Assembly (NCBI RefSeq): GCF_035083965.1
Contig: NC_089724.1
Span: 253,001 to 317,000 of the forward strand
Length of the DNA: 64,000 nucleotides
Direction: 5' to 3'
From: Branchiostoma lanceolatum
Lineage: Eukaryota; Chordata; Leptocardii; Amphioxiformes; Branchiostomatidae
Under the pieces are notes generated by a model, which saw only the letters and a program-made list of their open reading frames with translations, was not told the DNA's origin and did no database searches. The position numbers and the translations under genes are program-made. Positions 22,861 through 33,589 of the stretch are shown here, piece after piece. Position 1 is the stretch's first letter. The number at the start of each line of letters is the position of its first letter.

Positions 22861-23605
22861 CAGGTAGGATGCGCTTAAACCGTTCCTAAACAGTGTTTCT
22901 CTTCCCACCAACAGTACAAAACCCATGTCAAGCAAGGCAACGTGCTTTGTTGTGTAATTTCGAAATGACAAGGATAGCCGCTTGCATGCCTACAGCTAGA
23001 GCGGAGGATCCGTTACAAAGGGGGTCAGCTTTCCTTTGCGGTTTTCATTTCGAGGGCGCCTACGAGCCAGGCCACGGGCTTTAGGCTACGGTATTTATGT
23101 TGGGTAACCGCCGCGGTACATGTTTTCGCTCAAATGCTCCCGAAGACGGTTTCTTCCGTCGCTCACTCCGGAAATGCCCCCCCCCCCCTCATTAGCGGGG
23201 ATGGTTTCTCGCTCAGACAGAGTTCGGTTCGGCTCTCCGAACGCCCCGCTCGTGCCTTCGGCACCGCTTCGGGTTTCGCTTGGAAGCTCGGCACGGGTGA
23301 TCCCGTGAGTACTTCGTCACGATCGGAACTTCAGCAGCTATTCAACGACAATACCTTTGCCTACCACCTGTGGCAAGGCTAGGGTTTCTCGGTTTGTATA
23401 CTGGTAACAGTGGGGGTTCAAGCGCCTCCAACTGACCAGTCTAACTGGTCGCGACCTTTTAGCCTAGGCGTGCGTGCCTGTGATCTGGGCTGCCGGTTTC
23501 GGCGTGGGTTCGAATCTCGGTTGGGTTCACTCGCTCCTTCGATTCGTTTCAAGACTGATATGCAAGACAATTGGGCTTGCTGGAAGACACCATCTCACGT
23601 ACAAG
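22861..23605. other. Inverted-repeat spacer, first part
   Basis: No gene recognised. A block at 22996-23085 loosely repeats 22725-22820 ('GTCAGCTTTCCTT.GCGG ... TTTCGAGGG'). GC-rich sequence near 23190-23300 and a tRNA B-box-like GGGTTCGAATC at 23509-23519 hint at a SINE-like fragment, but I see no convincing A box. Confidence 0.3.
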
Positions 23606-24087
23606 TGTAAGATATTACCAGTCTGGCTAATTAATAATAATAGAATATTCGTAAGCTGTTTAGTGAGAGATAAAGAGGCCTAGAGTCTAGAGTCTGAGGG
23701 AGTCAGAGAACAGAGTCAGTACAAACGCCGTCCTGTGTGTAAGCCAGGAGGTTATAGGGCCTCTATAACTATTACTCTATAACCTCCTTGGCGTAAGTGC
23801 CTGTGGAATGTTTCCCGACTATGAACCAGCGCCTGTCTATGTGCCGAACCGCTGACTAAGTGAGTATATTAAAAGTACACAACGCAATGTCAGAATGTAT
23901 GTAATGTCCTAGGAAATTCCCAGTGCCGACTGATGTTCTCGTGATTGTGTAAACTTGTGCCGTAACTTGTGTTTATTATTGTGTATGTCAATAAATATCA
24001 TTCCCAGGACACAGAATCCAGTATCGAACCGTCTTTGCTTATTATACTTGTAGTAGTATAAATATAGCGTAAGGGTAAATTGTTACA
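23606..24087 (+). mobile_element. Candidate LTR (482 bp) of an LTR retrotransposon
   Basis: The block starts TGTAA and ends TTACA, the short inverted TG..CA ends of LTRs. Near its 3' part it carries an AATAAA (about 23990) in a plausible R region. Directly after 24087 comes GCGTTATCAGCGTCGAC, which could be a primer-binding region. Flanking 5-mers do not match, so it is not a clean solo LTR. No gag or pol frame is seen nearby. Assignment to a clade is not possible. Confidence 0.4.
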
Positions 24088-24494
24088 GCGTTATCAGCGT
24101 CGACAGGCTATTCAAAATCCGTCGACAGCGAGAAACAAGATAGAAATTCCCCGGTACTATAAAGATGATATGAAAGGTGCTTATTTTTTACTTCAGTAAG
24201 CGTAAGTTTCGTTGTCTTACCACTGATGGTTCTATAGATCTATGACATGCATCTATCAAGACCTTGTTAGATAGGTAAACAGATAGAGAAGTATCATACA
24301 GATGGAGGAGTGGGGCGGGCTACAGTCCCTCGAGTTAGATCACAAGACTATGAACGATGTATCGATTTAAGTCCGAAAAATTCTGATGGCTAAAAATTCT
24401 GATGAACGTAATTTACTATACACAAAGCTATTATATAATTTCTCTCAATGGATTTAAACAGCAAGTTCATAGCCACCCGAGGACAACCTGCTTT
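24088..24494. other. Spacer sequence, no feature seen
   Basis: No exon, repeat or open frame of note. Confidence 0.5.
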
Positions 24495-24495
24495 G

Positions 24496-24852
24496 TAGGC
24501 CTCCCAGGCCGCGCCGGCGATTATGTTTAAAACTAATCGGGGTCTTTTGCTAGCCTCCGATGCAGACTCAACCCGGCTGTTTTCTTTTTCAAGTTATTGT
24601 TTTTATACTATTATATTTCTGTTCTTATTGCTGGCAATAAGAAAAAAATATAATAGTATAAAAACAATAACTTGAAAAAGAAAACGGCCGGGTTGAGTCT
24701 GCATCGGAGGCTAGTCTTTTGCTAGGGAACATTAGTAAATAAGCCGCCACTTGACGGGTTCTACACGGGTTCCTCGGCAAAAGACCCCGAAGTTGAAAAA
24801 CGGGAATCAGCGCTCCCCTCAAACATTATCGCCGACGCCGCCGGGAAGGCCT
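24496..24852. mobile_element. Older fold-back MITE interrupted by a younger one
   Basis: Outer halves are imperfect inverted copies (left block GCCGGCGATTATGTTT and GGGGTCTTTTGC; right side its reverse complement around GCAAAAGACCCC and AAACATTATCGCCG). The younger element 24551-24713 sits in the left half. Confidence 0.6.
24551..24713. mobile_element. Fold-back MITE with perfect 9-bp target duplication
   Basis: Arms of about 66 bases are almost perfectly inverted (start TAGCCTCCGATGCAGACTC) around a loop of about 25 bases. The flanks 24542-24550 and 24714-24722 are both GTCTTTTGC. A 9-bp duplication points to a Mutator-like (MULE) mechanism. No coding capacity. Confidence 0.85.
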
Positions 24853-26179
24853 TTTACAGTTACAGGGCCCTACTATGCTGGTCATGCCTGGCACGCTGGG
24901 GTGTCTTAGTAGAGAGATGAAGCTGTCAGTGCCAGCTTAAGGGACGCTAATGAGACAGCTCCATCTGTGTTTTTCCACCACGATGTCAAATAGAAAGACG
25001 CATTCTTCACATTTTTGGGTGAAAACGGAATATAGTCATAGGATTAAGTATATACAAATGAGATATCAAGCATTAACATGCTGTAGATGAACTTACTTTT
25101 GAACCTACGTCTAAGCTAGGTCCTCAAAACAATAGGTTTCTTGAATGATCTTCTAAACATTCATGCAACACTGCCTCCTGACCACCTTGCCTTATATTTT
25201 ACCTCGTCATCGTCGAATTTGTAACCAGGAAGAACTAGATCGGAGGTCAAAACACACGTAACTTTCCAAGGAAAATATTCCTTGTCATATCTGTATGTGG
25301 GTCATATGACCTCAAATGTTGCCTGATTAGCCTGTACTTAACTTAAGGCGAAAAACGTAACAAGTCCATTTACCATCACGGATACCGCAACATCTTGGAG
25401 GGAAACCTGTGTTGTAACTAAGAAACAGACTTAATATAAATTTTATATAGATTATATTCCACATGATAGGAGGGCGGAGCCCCTGCCAGGCCTTCTGGAG
25501 GCTGACCGCAGGGCCACTCTCCTTTTAGCATGTGCTCCCTCAGGGAGCTCCCTGATTGGAAAAACACATCGTTCTCTACTCCTCTTTACTAGTGAGAATG
25601 GTACCAAATTAGGGCTGGATTGCAGACTGGAAGTATGATATGGCGGGCCTTCGATTCATTCTATGCAGGCCCAGGGTTTTACAAGCAAGAACACTATGAA
25701 AGCTTCCTTTGCAGTCCCTTTTGGCGGCTTTGCAATTTCGGACCGGGGGGGGGGGGGTATTGCGGACATCTTTTGATAATTTCTGGGGTTTGCATTGATA
25801 ATGTTTTTGGAAAAGTTTGGGAGTACACCCTATCTGACCGATGATCACCGAAGACTCTTCTCTATTGCACAACAATTTTACAATATACAATGTATGGCGT
25901 CTACTGGTACTTTACTACAGCACACTTGGCTATATAATCTACCAAATGCAAGAGTGTATAGTATAGGATCATGAGCTTTCACACGCGTTGAAATAATTTA
26001 TAGCATCTAGACATTCTTTGATACATGTTCCTACATGTATGTACACCATGCCGGGGCTGCTACAGGTCAATATCTACTTTTAGAAAAACTTGAAGATTAT
26101 TCAACCAGGCTTGACTGTGACTGACATTCTGAACGGAGGGCCTAGGAGAATGTTAGAGCCAAGACGCTGGACTGTACAC
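24853..26179. other. Spacer sequence, no gene recognised
   Basis: Includes a G-run (about 25745-25758) and GC-richer sequence at 25470-25560, with only short open frames. Confidence 0.4.
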
Positions 26180-26350
26180 ATCGAGAAACCATCTGGCTCA
26201 CAGACTCCCTTACCCTATAGCTCTCGAAATCTAACCGCCAAGAAAAGCTGACCTGCCCCATGGGAATATATCATACGGCTGGTCTGTAGGCGCATTGTAG
26301 TTGCCTTGCTCCATAAATTGCCTATGGTCAGTTTTCAATTGCTTGGGACG

Positions 26351-26903
26351 AAAAAGGCAACGGCTGTTTAGAAAATAAATGGGTACCGGGCAGGGCGAAT
26401 ACAGGGCTAAGGTATTTCCAAATTCCAGTTGTTTCTTTTCAGACAAGTATAGTTTTACTTTACTTTCTAGATCTTTCAACGGCTCAGACTGGACCAGTCA
26501 GATCTAGTACTGAACCTGTCACTAACAGAGGATCACAGAGCTTTACATGTGTGTTTGGGGTTATTTGTACGTCTTTTTTTAAAATGGACCATTCACACCG
26601 TATACTTACAAGACTTACAACGTTCGGGATTTCTGTTTTTATCCTAATGAAGATATAACCAACCTGAACCTAGCCCTCGATTCGGCCGTCAATTCCAAGC
26701 CTTCGATTCTGCTGTCGATCAGATTTTGATTAATCGTAACTGTAGGTAGAGTAGAGTAGAGTAGAGTAGAATTTTCGGTCAGGTAGGAACTTACATGTCG
26801 TAAAATCCAGCTGTCCGGGGGTTTATGTCCCCTCCCCGCCGCTGGCCGGTCACGGGCCGGTGACTAGAACCGCGGTTAAAACAAACCAGGCTATAGGTAA
26901 ACA
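26351..26903. other. Unmatched insert in the right arm
   Basis: No gene. Four tandem GTAGA units occur near 26745-26770. The rest is unassigned. Confidence 0.4.
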
Positions 26904-26933
26904 CAAGGACATTATAATGTCATAATGTCCTTG
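26904..26933. repeat. Short palindrome CAAGGACATTAT..ATAATGTCCTTG (copy 3)
   Basis: A 30-base perfect palindrome, same termini as 22259-22295 but in sequence not shared by the arms, so it is an independent insertion. Confidence 0.85.
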
Positions 26934-26943
26934 GTAAACAGCA

Positions 26944-27137
26944 TCTACTCTCAAAGCAGAGGTTCGACTCAGGCAGGTTTTTGACGTGTTGTTAGGCTTC
27001 TTGGTCGGGCTTTCTATTTTGTTTTCCCTATGTTACCCGGCCATATAAAGAAAACTTGACGAAATAGAAAGCCCGACAAAAACGCCTAACAACACATCAA
27101 AAACCCACCTGGGCCGAACGTTTGCTTAGGAGAGTAA
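26944..27137. mobile_element. MITE, TACTCTC-ended family (fold-back)
   Basis: The left half (GTGTTGTTAGGC then GTCGGGCTTTCTATTT) is inverted in the right half (AAATAGAAAGCCCGAC then GCCTAACAACAC). The ends CTACTCTCAAAGCAG and TTAGGAGAGTA are inverted. Same family as 11895-12070. Confidence 0.8.
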
Positions 27138-27380
27138 ACATAACCTTGGACAGTAGGATTCTAAAAAGGACCAGAACAACCCTTTTTCAGTTGTATCGTT
27201 GAGTCAAGGAAGTGTTTTTCAAAAAGTTTGCAATTATATGTGTAAGTCTTTAGAAATTTAACGTAAAGGGGTAATGCACACTGTTTATCTACAATGAAGT
27301 CTGGTTTTCCGTTTTTGTCCTCACGAAGATACCGGAATACTGATGCTGGAATATACTTCCCTGAGATCAACCGTTACTGT

Positions 27381-27602
27381 TAGCCTGGTTGCCAGACCAC
27401 TGCGCTACTGGCGCTCAGAATCCTTCGGCCGGGGAAGCAACTCGCGCCGCCGCCACAGACAGCACACGGCCCACTAATAGCGCGATAGATATCAGGGTTC
27501 GGCTGCCAAGCGCCCGGGTGCCAACTCTATCCCTACTACCAGGTCTTCCCCGGCCAAAAAGGCTTATCATCGCATCGCGCGAAAGGTCTGGTATCCAGGC
27601 TA
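27381..27602. mobile_element. 222-bp MITE (TAGCCTGG family) with 9-bp target duplication
   Basis: Terminal repeats TAGCCTGGTTGCCAGACC and its diverged inverse. Both flanks are CGTTACTGT (27372-27380 and 27603-27611). The corresponding site in the left arm (22463-22471, reverse complement CGTTAATGT) is uninterrupted, so the empty site is visible. 9-bp duplications suggest a MULE-type transposase acting in trans. Confidence 0.9.
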
Positions 27603-27777
27603 CGTTACTGTTGGTCCGGCGGCCGAAGACTCTTCAGTAATTCAATACACAATGCACCGTAGGAGCTTCTCTGGCTGGTGTGTGCATCGTGTAGATCTGC
27701 TGGGAGATAAGGCCGCCGGCGCTGACAGGAAACGGGACACGTAACAGACGGACCGAAACAACCCTTGTCAGTTGAGT

Positions 27778-27814
27778 CAAGGACATTATATAGTCGTCCT
27801 ATATAATGTCCTTG
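27778..27814. repeat. Short palindrome CAAGGACATTATA..TATAATGTCCTTG (copy 2)
   Basis: Right-arm counterpart of 22259-22295. The central bases differ from the left copy. Confidence 0.85.
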
Positions 27815-30800
27815 GTTGAGTGAAAGAAGCAGAAAAAAAGAAACGATTAACAATCAAAAGATATCTTTGAAATGTAACTTATTCTACTTAAACCGACAGA
27901 TAACCGACCCCTTCGTGACCTTTGTTTGGCCTATTCCGAGGATTCCTTACAGGAATGTGATTCTGAGTAGAGAGTTCATTAGATGCTTGGGGGGAGTGAG
28001 GAAGAGTTGTTCTCTACGGCGGTCTGAGCTTCGGGTTCAAGCTCATCCCGCCAAAAGACCAATGAGGTTCTTTAAACGGACATATTTCAATTTAAGATAC
28101 AATGTCATGAATAGACATAATCAACTGTCATCCGTGTTAATACACATAATGTACAGTCCCTTTGGTGAACTCGCGACATATGATTCACATATGGTTCCAA
28201 TGTATGGACAGTCGGACACCAGAAGAGGCTCCCATTCATTCAAACGCTGTTTACAGCCTACGGTACTTTCATTTGTGGCAACTACGGTGGCTGTGCATGT
28301 CTGCTTTGGAATATGCCTTTCCTGAGAAGGTATGTTTAACTTATTGCTGACATCCATACACGGCACCACGCGAGGTTGGGTACGGAGAGGCCATCTTATC
28401 GAGTGACCGTATTTTAGGGGAGGGGAGGAATGGGGTGGTAAGGGGGCATTCTCATCTGCGCATGAAACTTGCTATTTCCGCAGGCATTCAGAAATCTTGA
28501 AAAACAACTGAGCATTGCTAAAACGGTAGCATTCCGTCGGTTCATGATCAGGCGACTCTCAACAATGGATGCCATTCTCTTGTCGCATTTTACTGAGACT
28601 GTTGCCATTTGTTATAGATTTAGGAGTGGTGTCGACCTTTTGAAGACTTGCTGTAAGGGATATCTAGCGTTTTTTCCAGAAACAATGATGTGCACGAAGG
28701 TTAGTTTGGTTGCCCCATCTATCTTTATGTGCCATGCTAGTTGTATATAACTTATAAGAAGTAAGCCGTGCCCACTGCTATTCCTATAATTCAATGGGGG
28801 ATTAAGGGTCAACACGATGAATTACTGTTTCTCTTCAAAGGTCGCAGAACACAGTTTTTATCCGTGACGCGGGTACAGAAAATAGTGCGGCCCAAACTCT
28901 TAAAGACTGGGTAGAACGCTGCATGTGAGAGGCATCCATGTGTAAACTGTGGTGTAGAAATATGTCGGCTTATAGACTGTAGGATTTGGAAAGTTGGCCT
29001 TTTCCGCCTTGTGTATAAAAGCGCCATTTTGTGCAACCGCCTCACGGGGTCAGTCGGCTGGAGTTCAGTGACCTCTCGCAGAGCAATGTTTCAGGGGAGG
29101 GAGTACCTAAACAAACTTCCATAGGATTCTGTACAAAACAAGGAACAAAAACTGGCTTCAAAGTACACTTAACAGTATTTCAATGTCCAAAATCTTCCAC
29201 CCACTGGACAGCTAAATATGTCTAGTTGCCGTTTTTGGAAAAAGCCGGGGTTCGACTCCTGCGTTCTGACGCACAAGACGTGTTTGAACGTAAAGAAACA
29301 ACGACCTTACCCCCTGCTGCTGGGAAACACTGGACTAGTTGGGGAAAACCCCTTACCAAAAGATGTAATTCTATAACACAACAGATGTCAAGGGTCACAA
29401 TTTCTTTCTGGATTTGAAAAGTTAACAGTTGTCTGGTCTCCCTGCCTGAAGTGGGCGTAAGGAGCCGATACGCCGACAGGATTTTTTGTTTTTGTTTGTT
29501 ATTTGTAGGTTGTACCCTAAACTCAAACATATTCGTTTTTCGTATTTCTCAAGTGCACCGCGCAAAAATTTTTACCGCGTTGAAGCTAGTCACCTTGGGG
29601 CCCGTACATCCACATAGGCCGGAAACGTGTTCTGCTTCCCTTCAAACCGGCTGTCTTTTTAGATTTTGACTGGGCCATATCATAGGACCGTAGGGTTTAT
29701 TTGAATGACGGTTCCCTATCAACAGACGTTAGGAGTGCCAAGAATGTTATTGACCCAAGTCAATATATTCTCGTTATATATATATGATCACCAGCCGTCT
29801 TTGTTTCCCTAATACTAGTAATTAGGCCGTTATGAGACACCTTCTGACCTTCTGAAGTCCGCGAGGGACTTAAGTCAAAGCTGTTTGATAGAAGCAATGA
29901 GGTGATAGTTTTACCTGCACCACAGTCAAGGAACGAACATAAATAGAGGGTGTCTTTGATCATTCTCCTTCCATATTACTAAATTACTACCTCTTACTAT
30001 TCATGAGCCCTTTTCCTTATCTTTTGCGAATTGCTAGAAATTTCTCGTGTGAATATAGCTACTGGTTGTTGCCTACTGGTTTCTGTTTACTGTATATGCA
30101 GCTCTTATTATCGTGTATGTTTATAGAGATTCATTCATTAAAATGTTCCATAGTTCGCCAGTATACAAAGATAAAGACTATTCAGACAGCCCTGCCTCAC
30201 AATGCAAGGTTTCATATCGTCTTCATATCGAAATTACAGCACAATCAAGCTATCACTAGTACTGATCCCACACGTGATCGCAAGATGGATTGTAATCTTT
30301 CTGAACGTACATTTTATGCAGTGGATTCCTATATGTAACGTTGACCATGTCTCTAATGAATGTATCATGAGGAATACCTGAACCTATTGGCTGTTCTTAT
30401 GGGCTGTGCCTAAGCAGAATATGTTCTCCTGCTTCAGTTGTTCTCTTGTTTCCGATTGTTATATGTTTTTTTTTTCTTAACTGCAGTCCTTAGCCGAAAT
30501 TTGTATTCCATTTAATCTCGTCTTGCATATACGTACCCTAGTGTTGTATGTAGGTATGCATGCAATAGTGTAATGCATGTAAATGTATACGCCAAACGAC
30601 GTGTCTGTGTTTTGTCTGGACTTGTGCTATCAGGCATGCTGTGTGTAAAACACGATTTGGGCCACATATTGTGCTATATCAGTGTGTTGGATTAGGTGTT
30701 ATTCTCCAATCAATCATCCATTCATTCATTTGCTACAGGTTGCTGTTGAAAGAACCACGATGGCTTCAGGTTGCTGTTCAGAGAAACAAAATGGTTGGAA

Positions 30801-31734
30801 GAACGAGGGAACGTAGTAAGCAAGGATTGTCTAGTAGTGGTCGCGCTGACGGGAGAACGGCAAGCTACAAGACGTAGCCAGGGTCGAGAGCGTACGTGTA
30901 AGGGTAGTGCAGGTTTGTTGGGCTTGACCGAACTGATAATGACGTCTTCTTACGACAAGTGGAAGAGCCTGGCTTCAACCGGCGAAAGCCATATGTCCTA
31001 ACAAGTACAAGAATAATCAAGATGAAAAGAAATTATTAAGGGTTTATCCCCTTGATACTCTGTAATCAGTGGTTTGATAAATTACAAGTAGCTGAACGTC
31101 AAACCTTAACAGATTGTTACTTTACGCATCTTTTGATATTCATAGTTTATCGATACACATATGTATTTACTGACAGCCTCAATTGCAAATACCATCCACT
31201 AAGCAAGGCCTTGGAGAGGGTGAAAAATTATTAAGGCCTAAAGATGCTTTATAGGAATATGTATATACATGTACTGTCTACATTTGCAATACTTTCTCAA
31301 TGTATCGAACGAAAACAAATTGTGAGTGAATTGCCATGGGAAAATCCATAAGACAGCAAATATGAGACCACTTTTCCTTAGATCGTTTCATTTTTTCCTG
31401 ACAAGGTAACAGTATCAATTGCACTAAAACTTTTGTAAATCTGTAAAACTCAATTTTGCATCTATTGTTAAATGTAGCTTTCTTCTCTGTGTCCTCTGTT
31501 TTGAGGATTTAAATCAAATTTAATTCGTTTTGATTTGAAGTCATGCGCAGGGACAGTCGCTCCCGGCTATTGACGAAATAGTCGACGTCGGCCCGTTCTC
31601 CCGGAAGGGCAATCGCCACACTTACTGGAAGAACAGCCGCTCCCAGCTACCGGCCGTGCAATTATCTTCAGCTACCGGCCGGGAAATTTCCCTCATCTAC
31701 CGACAGGGCAACTGCCTTCATCTACCAGACGGGC

Positions 31735-32100
31735 AACTGCCCTGAGCTACCAGCCGGGCAACTGCCCTGAGCTACCAGCCGGGCAACTGCCCGGTGCTAC
31801 CAGCCGGGCAACTGCCCTGAGGTACCGGCCGGGCAACTGCCCTGAGCTACCCCCCGGGCAACTGCCCTGAGCTACCGGCCGGGCAACTGCCCTGAGGTTT
31901 CGGCCGGGCAACTGCCCTGAGGTACCAGCCGGGCAACTGCCCTGAGGTACCGGCCGGGCAACTGCCCTGAGGTACCGGCCGGGCAACTGCCCTGAGGTAC
32001 CAGCCGGGCAACTGCCCTGAGGTACCGGCCGGGCAACTGCCCTGAGGTACCGGCCGGGCAACTGCCCTGTGCTAGCTGCTGGCCGGGCAACTGCCCTGAG
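31735..32100. repeat. 25-bp minisatellite (about 15 copies), right arm
   Basis: Inverse of the left-arm array with the same nested palindromes, but about seven units shorter. Arm-specific gain or loss has therefore occurred since the arms separated. Confidence 0.95.
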
Positions 32101-32344
32101 CTACCATTCAAAATGATGAAATCAAGACGAGACGGCTGAATAATACAAATATTGGTCAGGGCAATCGCCCCCACTAGTCAGACATTTCAGAAAATAAGTG
32201 TCGTTAAAAGACAAATACTTGTACAAGATGACGTGATTTTTTGAAAAGTTCAACCCTCAATTTTCGAATTTTCAAGGAAAAAAAGAGGAATAAAATGGAT
32301 TTTCCCTTATTATTTTGGATTCTGTTAGTATATCATCTAGTTCA

Positions 32345-32363
32345 TAGTTCATCCAGTTGACAG
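32345..32363 (+). repeat. 19-bp direct repeat at the right edge of the giant inverted repeat
   Basis: Identical to 17448-17466. About 20 bases of unique sequence lie between it and the arm end at 32324. Confidence 0.85.
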
Positions 32364-32424
32364 TATGCGTGTCGGTTAGGATTCACAGTTATAGTTTAGA
32401 ATGCATCAGATACGTATAAAAGGT

Positions 32425-32475
32425 ATGTTCACTCTCCCACCTACATACATGTATGTTCACTCTTTCACCTAGGGT
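32425..32475 (+). repeat. Two isolated monomers of the 28-bp repeat
   Basis: GTATGTTCACTCTCCCACCT is followed by ACATACATGTATGTTCACTC and TTTCACCTAG. These match units of the array that starts 1.1 kb downstream. The second ends in CACCTAG|G, itself acceptor-like. Confidence 0.85.
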
Positions 32476-33589
32476 GCCCTAACATGTCACGTTTTTTACG
32501 CGCTCGAACTCACGGCTACATCTCTGGTTGCCAGAGAGTGGTCAGGTTTTTATAAATGAATTTTGAACACATTCATCTCAAGAACATACTTGGACACAAA
32601 ATGAATTCATACTGTTCATGGGCCCTTCACGCTCCGCGTTACAAGCTGAAAATGCTGTGAGATGTTTTCGCGAATGTTCGTTCTGATTTAGTGCTAAGCT
32701 AGATAGTGTGCCTAACTTAGCACGCTTTTGTAATTTTGCTCTCTTCGGAAGTTGGTGATGAAGTTAAGAAAATGTAAATATGACTTGTAGTCCACTATAT
32801 TGTAGCTTTCTTTTGACCGGAAAGTTTCTGACTGTGTGCACGTCTCACGTCATGTGAGAAGGCCTATCTAGCGCATCCCAGCTCATGTTTTCATGGGAAA
32901 TAGGCTACTACGCACTGTGCGCGCGGCCCGACGTACGTATTGAACGTACGTACTTACAAAATCATTACGAAAAAACGACACCGCTTACATCAATAATACT
33001 CCGTCTACTTATTGGCAAATATCTTCGCCATCTCTGTTTTCAGTTTCCTTTTCATAGACGGTACCAATCACATGTTAGAGCGTAACACATCTGTGCGTTG
33101 AATCGTCCCGCCACCATCCCGGCCAGAAAAAAAGGCGGGAAAACAATATCGCCAGACGACAGCGATGTTTACGTTGTTTTTCTTTGGTCAGTTTTGTCCT
33201 GAACAAACATTTAAAGACCCAAATTTTAGTGCTTTTAAAGTTATATTTCTTACGTGTATGATAGTTGTGTATCTGCTTGGCACAGGTCGTATATTTTGGC
33301 ACTGGGCCGTCTAGCTATGCAGTGACCCTCTACTCAGCGCTACCATCATTATTGTCAAAATACTATTTTTCGACAAAACAAGAAATAAATATGTACACAT
33401 ATGTTTTGCATGCAAATGACAGCTATGTGCATGAACTTCATTTATTTACCTTCCTTATCAGTATAGTCAGTGGTCACAAACACGGTGTACTTATGCAAAA
33501 TAAGATCAGTAAAAATCCGTGCCATCTTAGGGCGCGTGACAAGTTCGGGCACCCCCCGTTACACGTATTTTACTCGAGCTTTTCCATCT
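32476..33589. other. Intron sequence between repeat blocks
   Basis: No gene or named repeat seen. Confidence 0.5.

Larger units (their letters stand above)
26180..32324 (-). repeat. Giant inverted repeat, right arm
   Basis: Reverse complement of the left arm. Blocks 26180-26350 and 27242-32324 are matched. Sequence 26350-27241 is unmatched and holds a MITE and a third short palindrome. The right arm alone carries a 222-bp MITE at 27381-27602. Its 25-bp array is shorter than in the left arm. Confidence 0.9.

Noticed and set aside
23455..23560. tRNA gene or tRNA-derived SINE (GGGTTCGAATC B-box-like)
   Set aside because: No convincing A box or cloverleaf could be drawn by eye.
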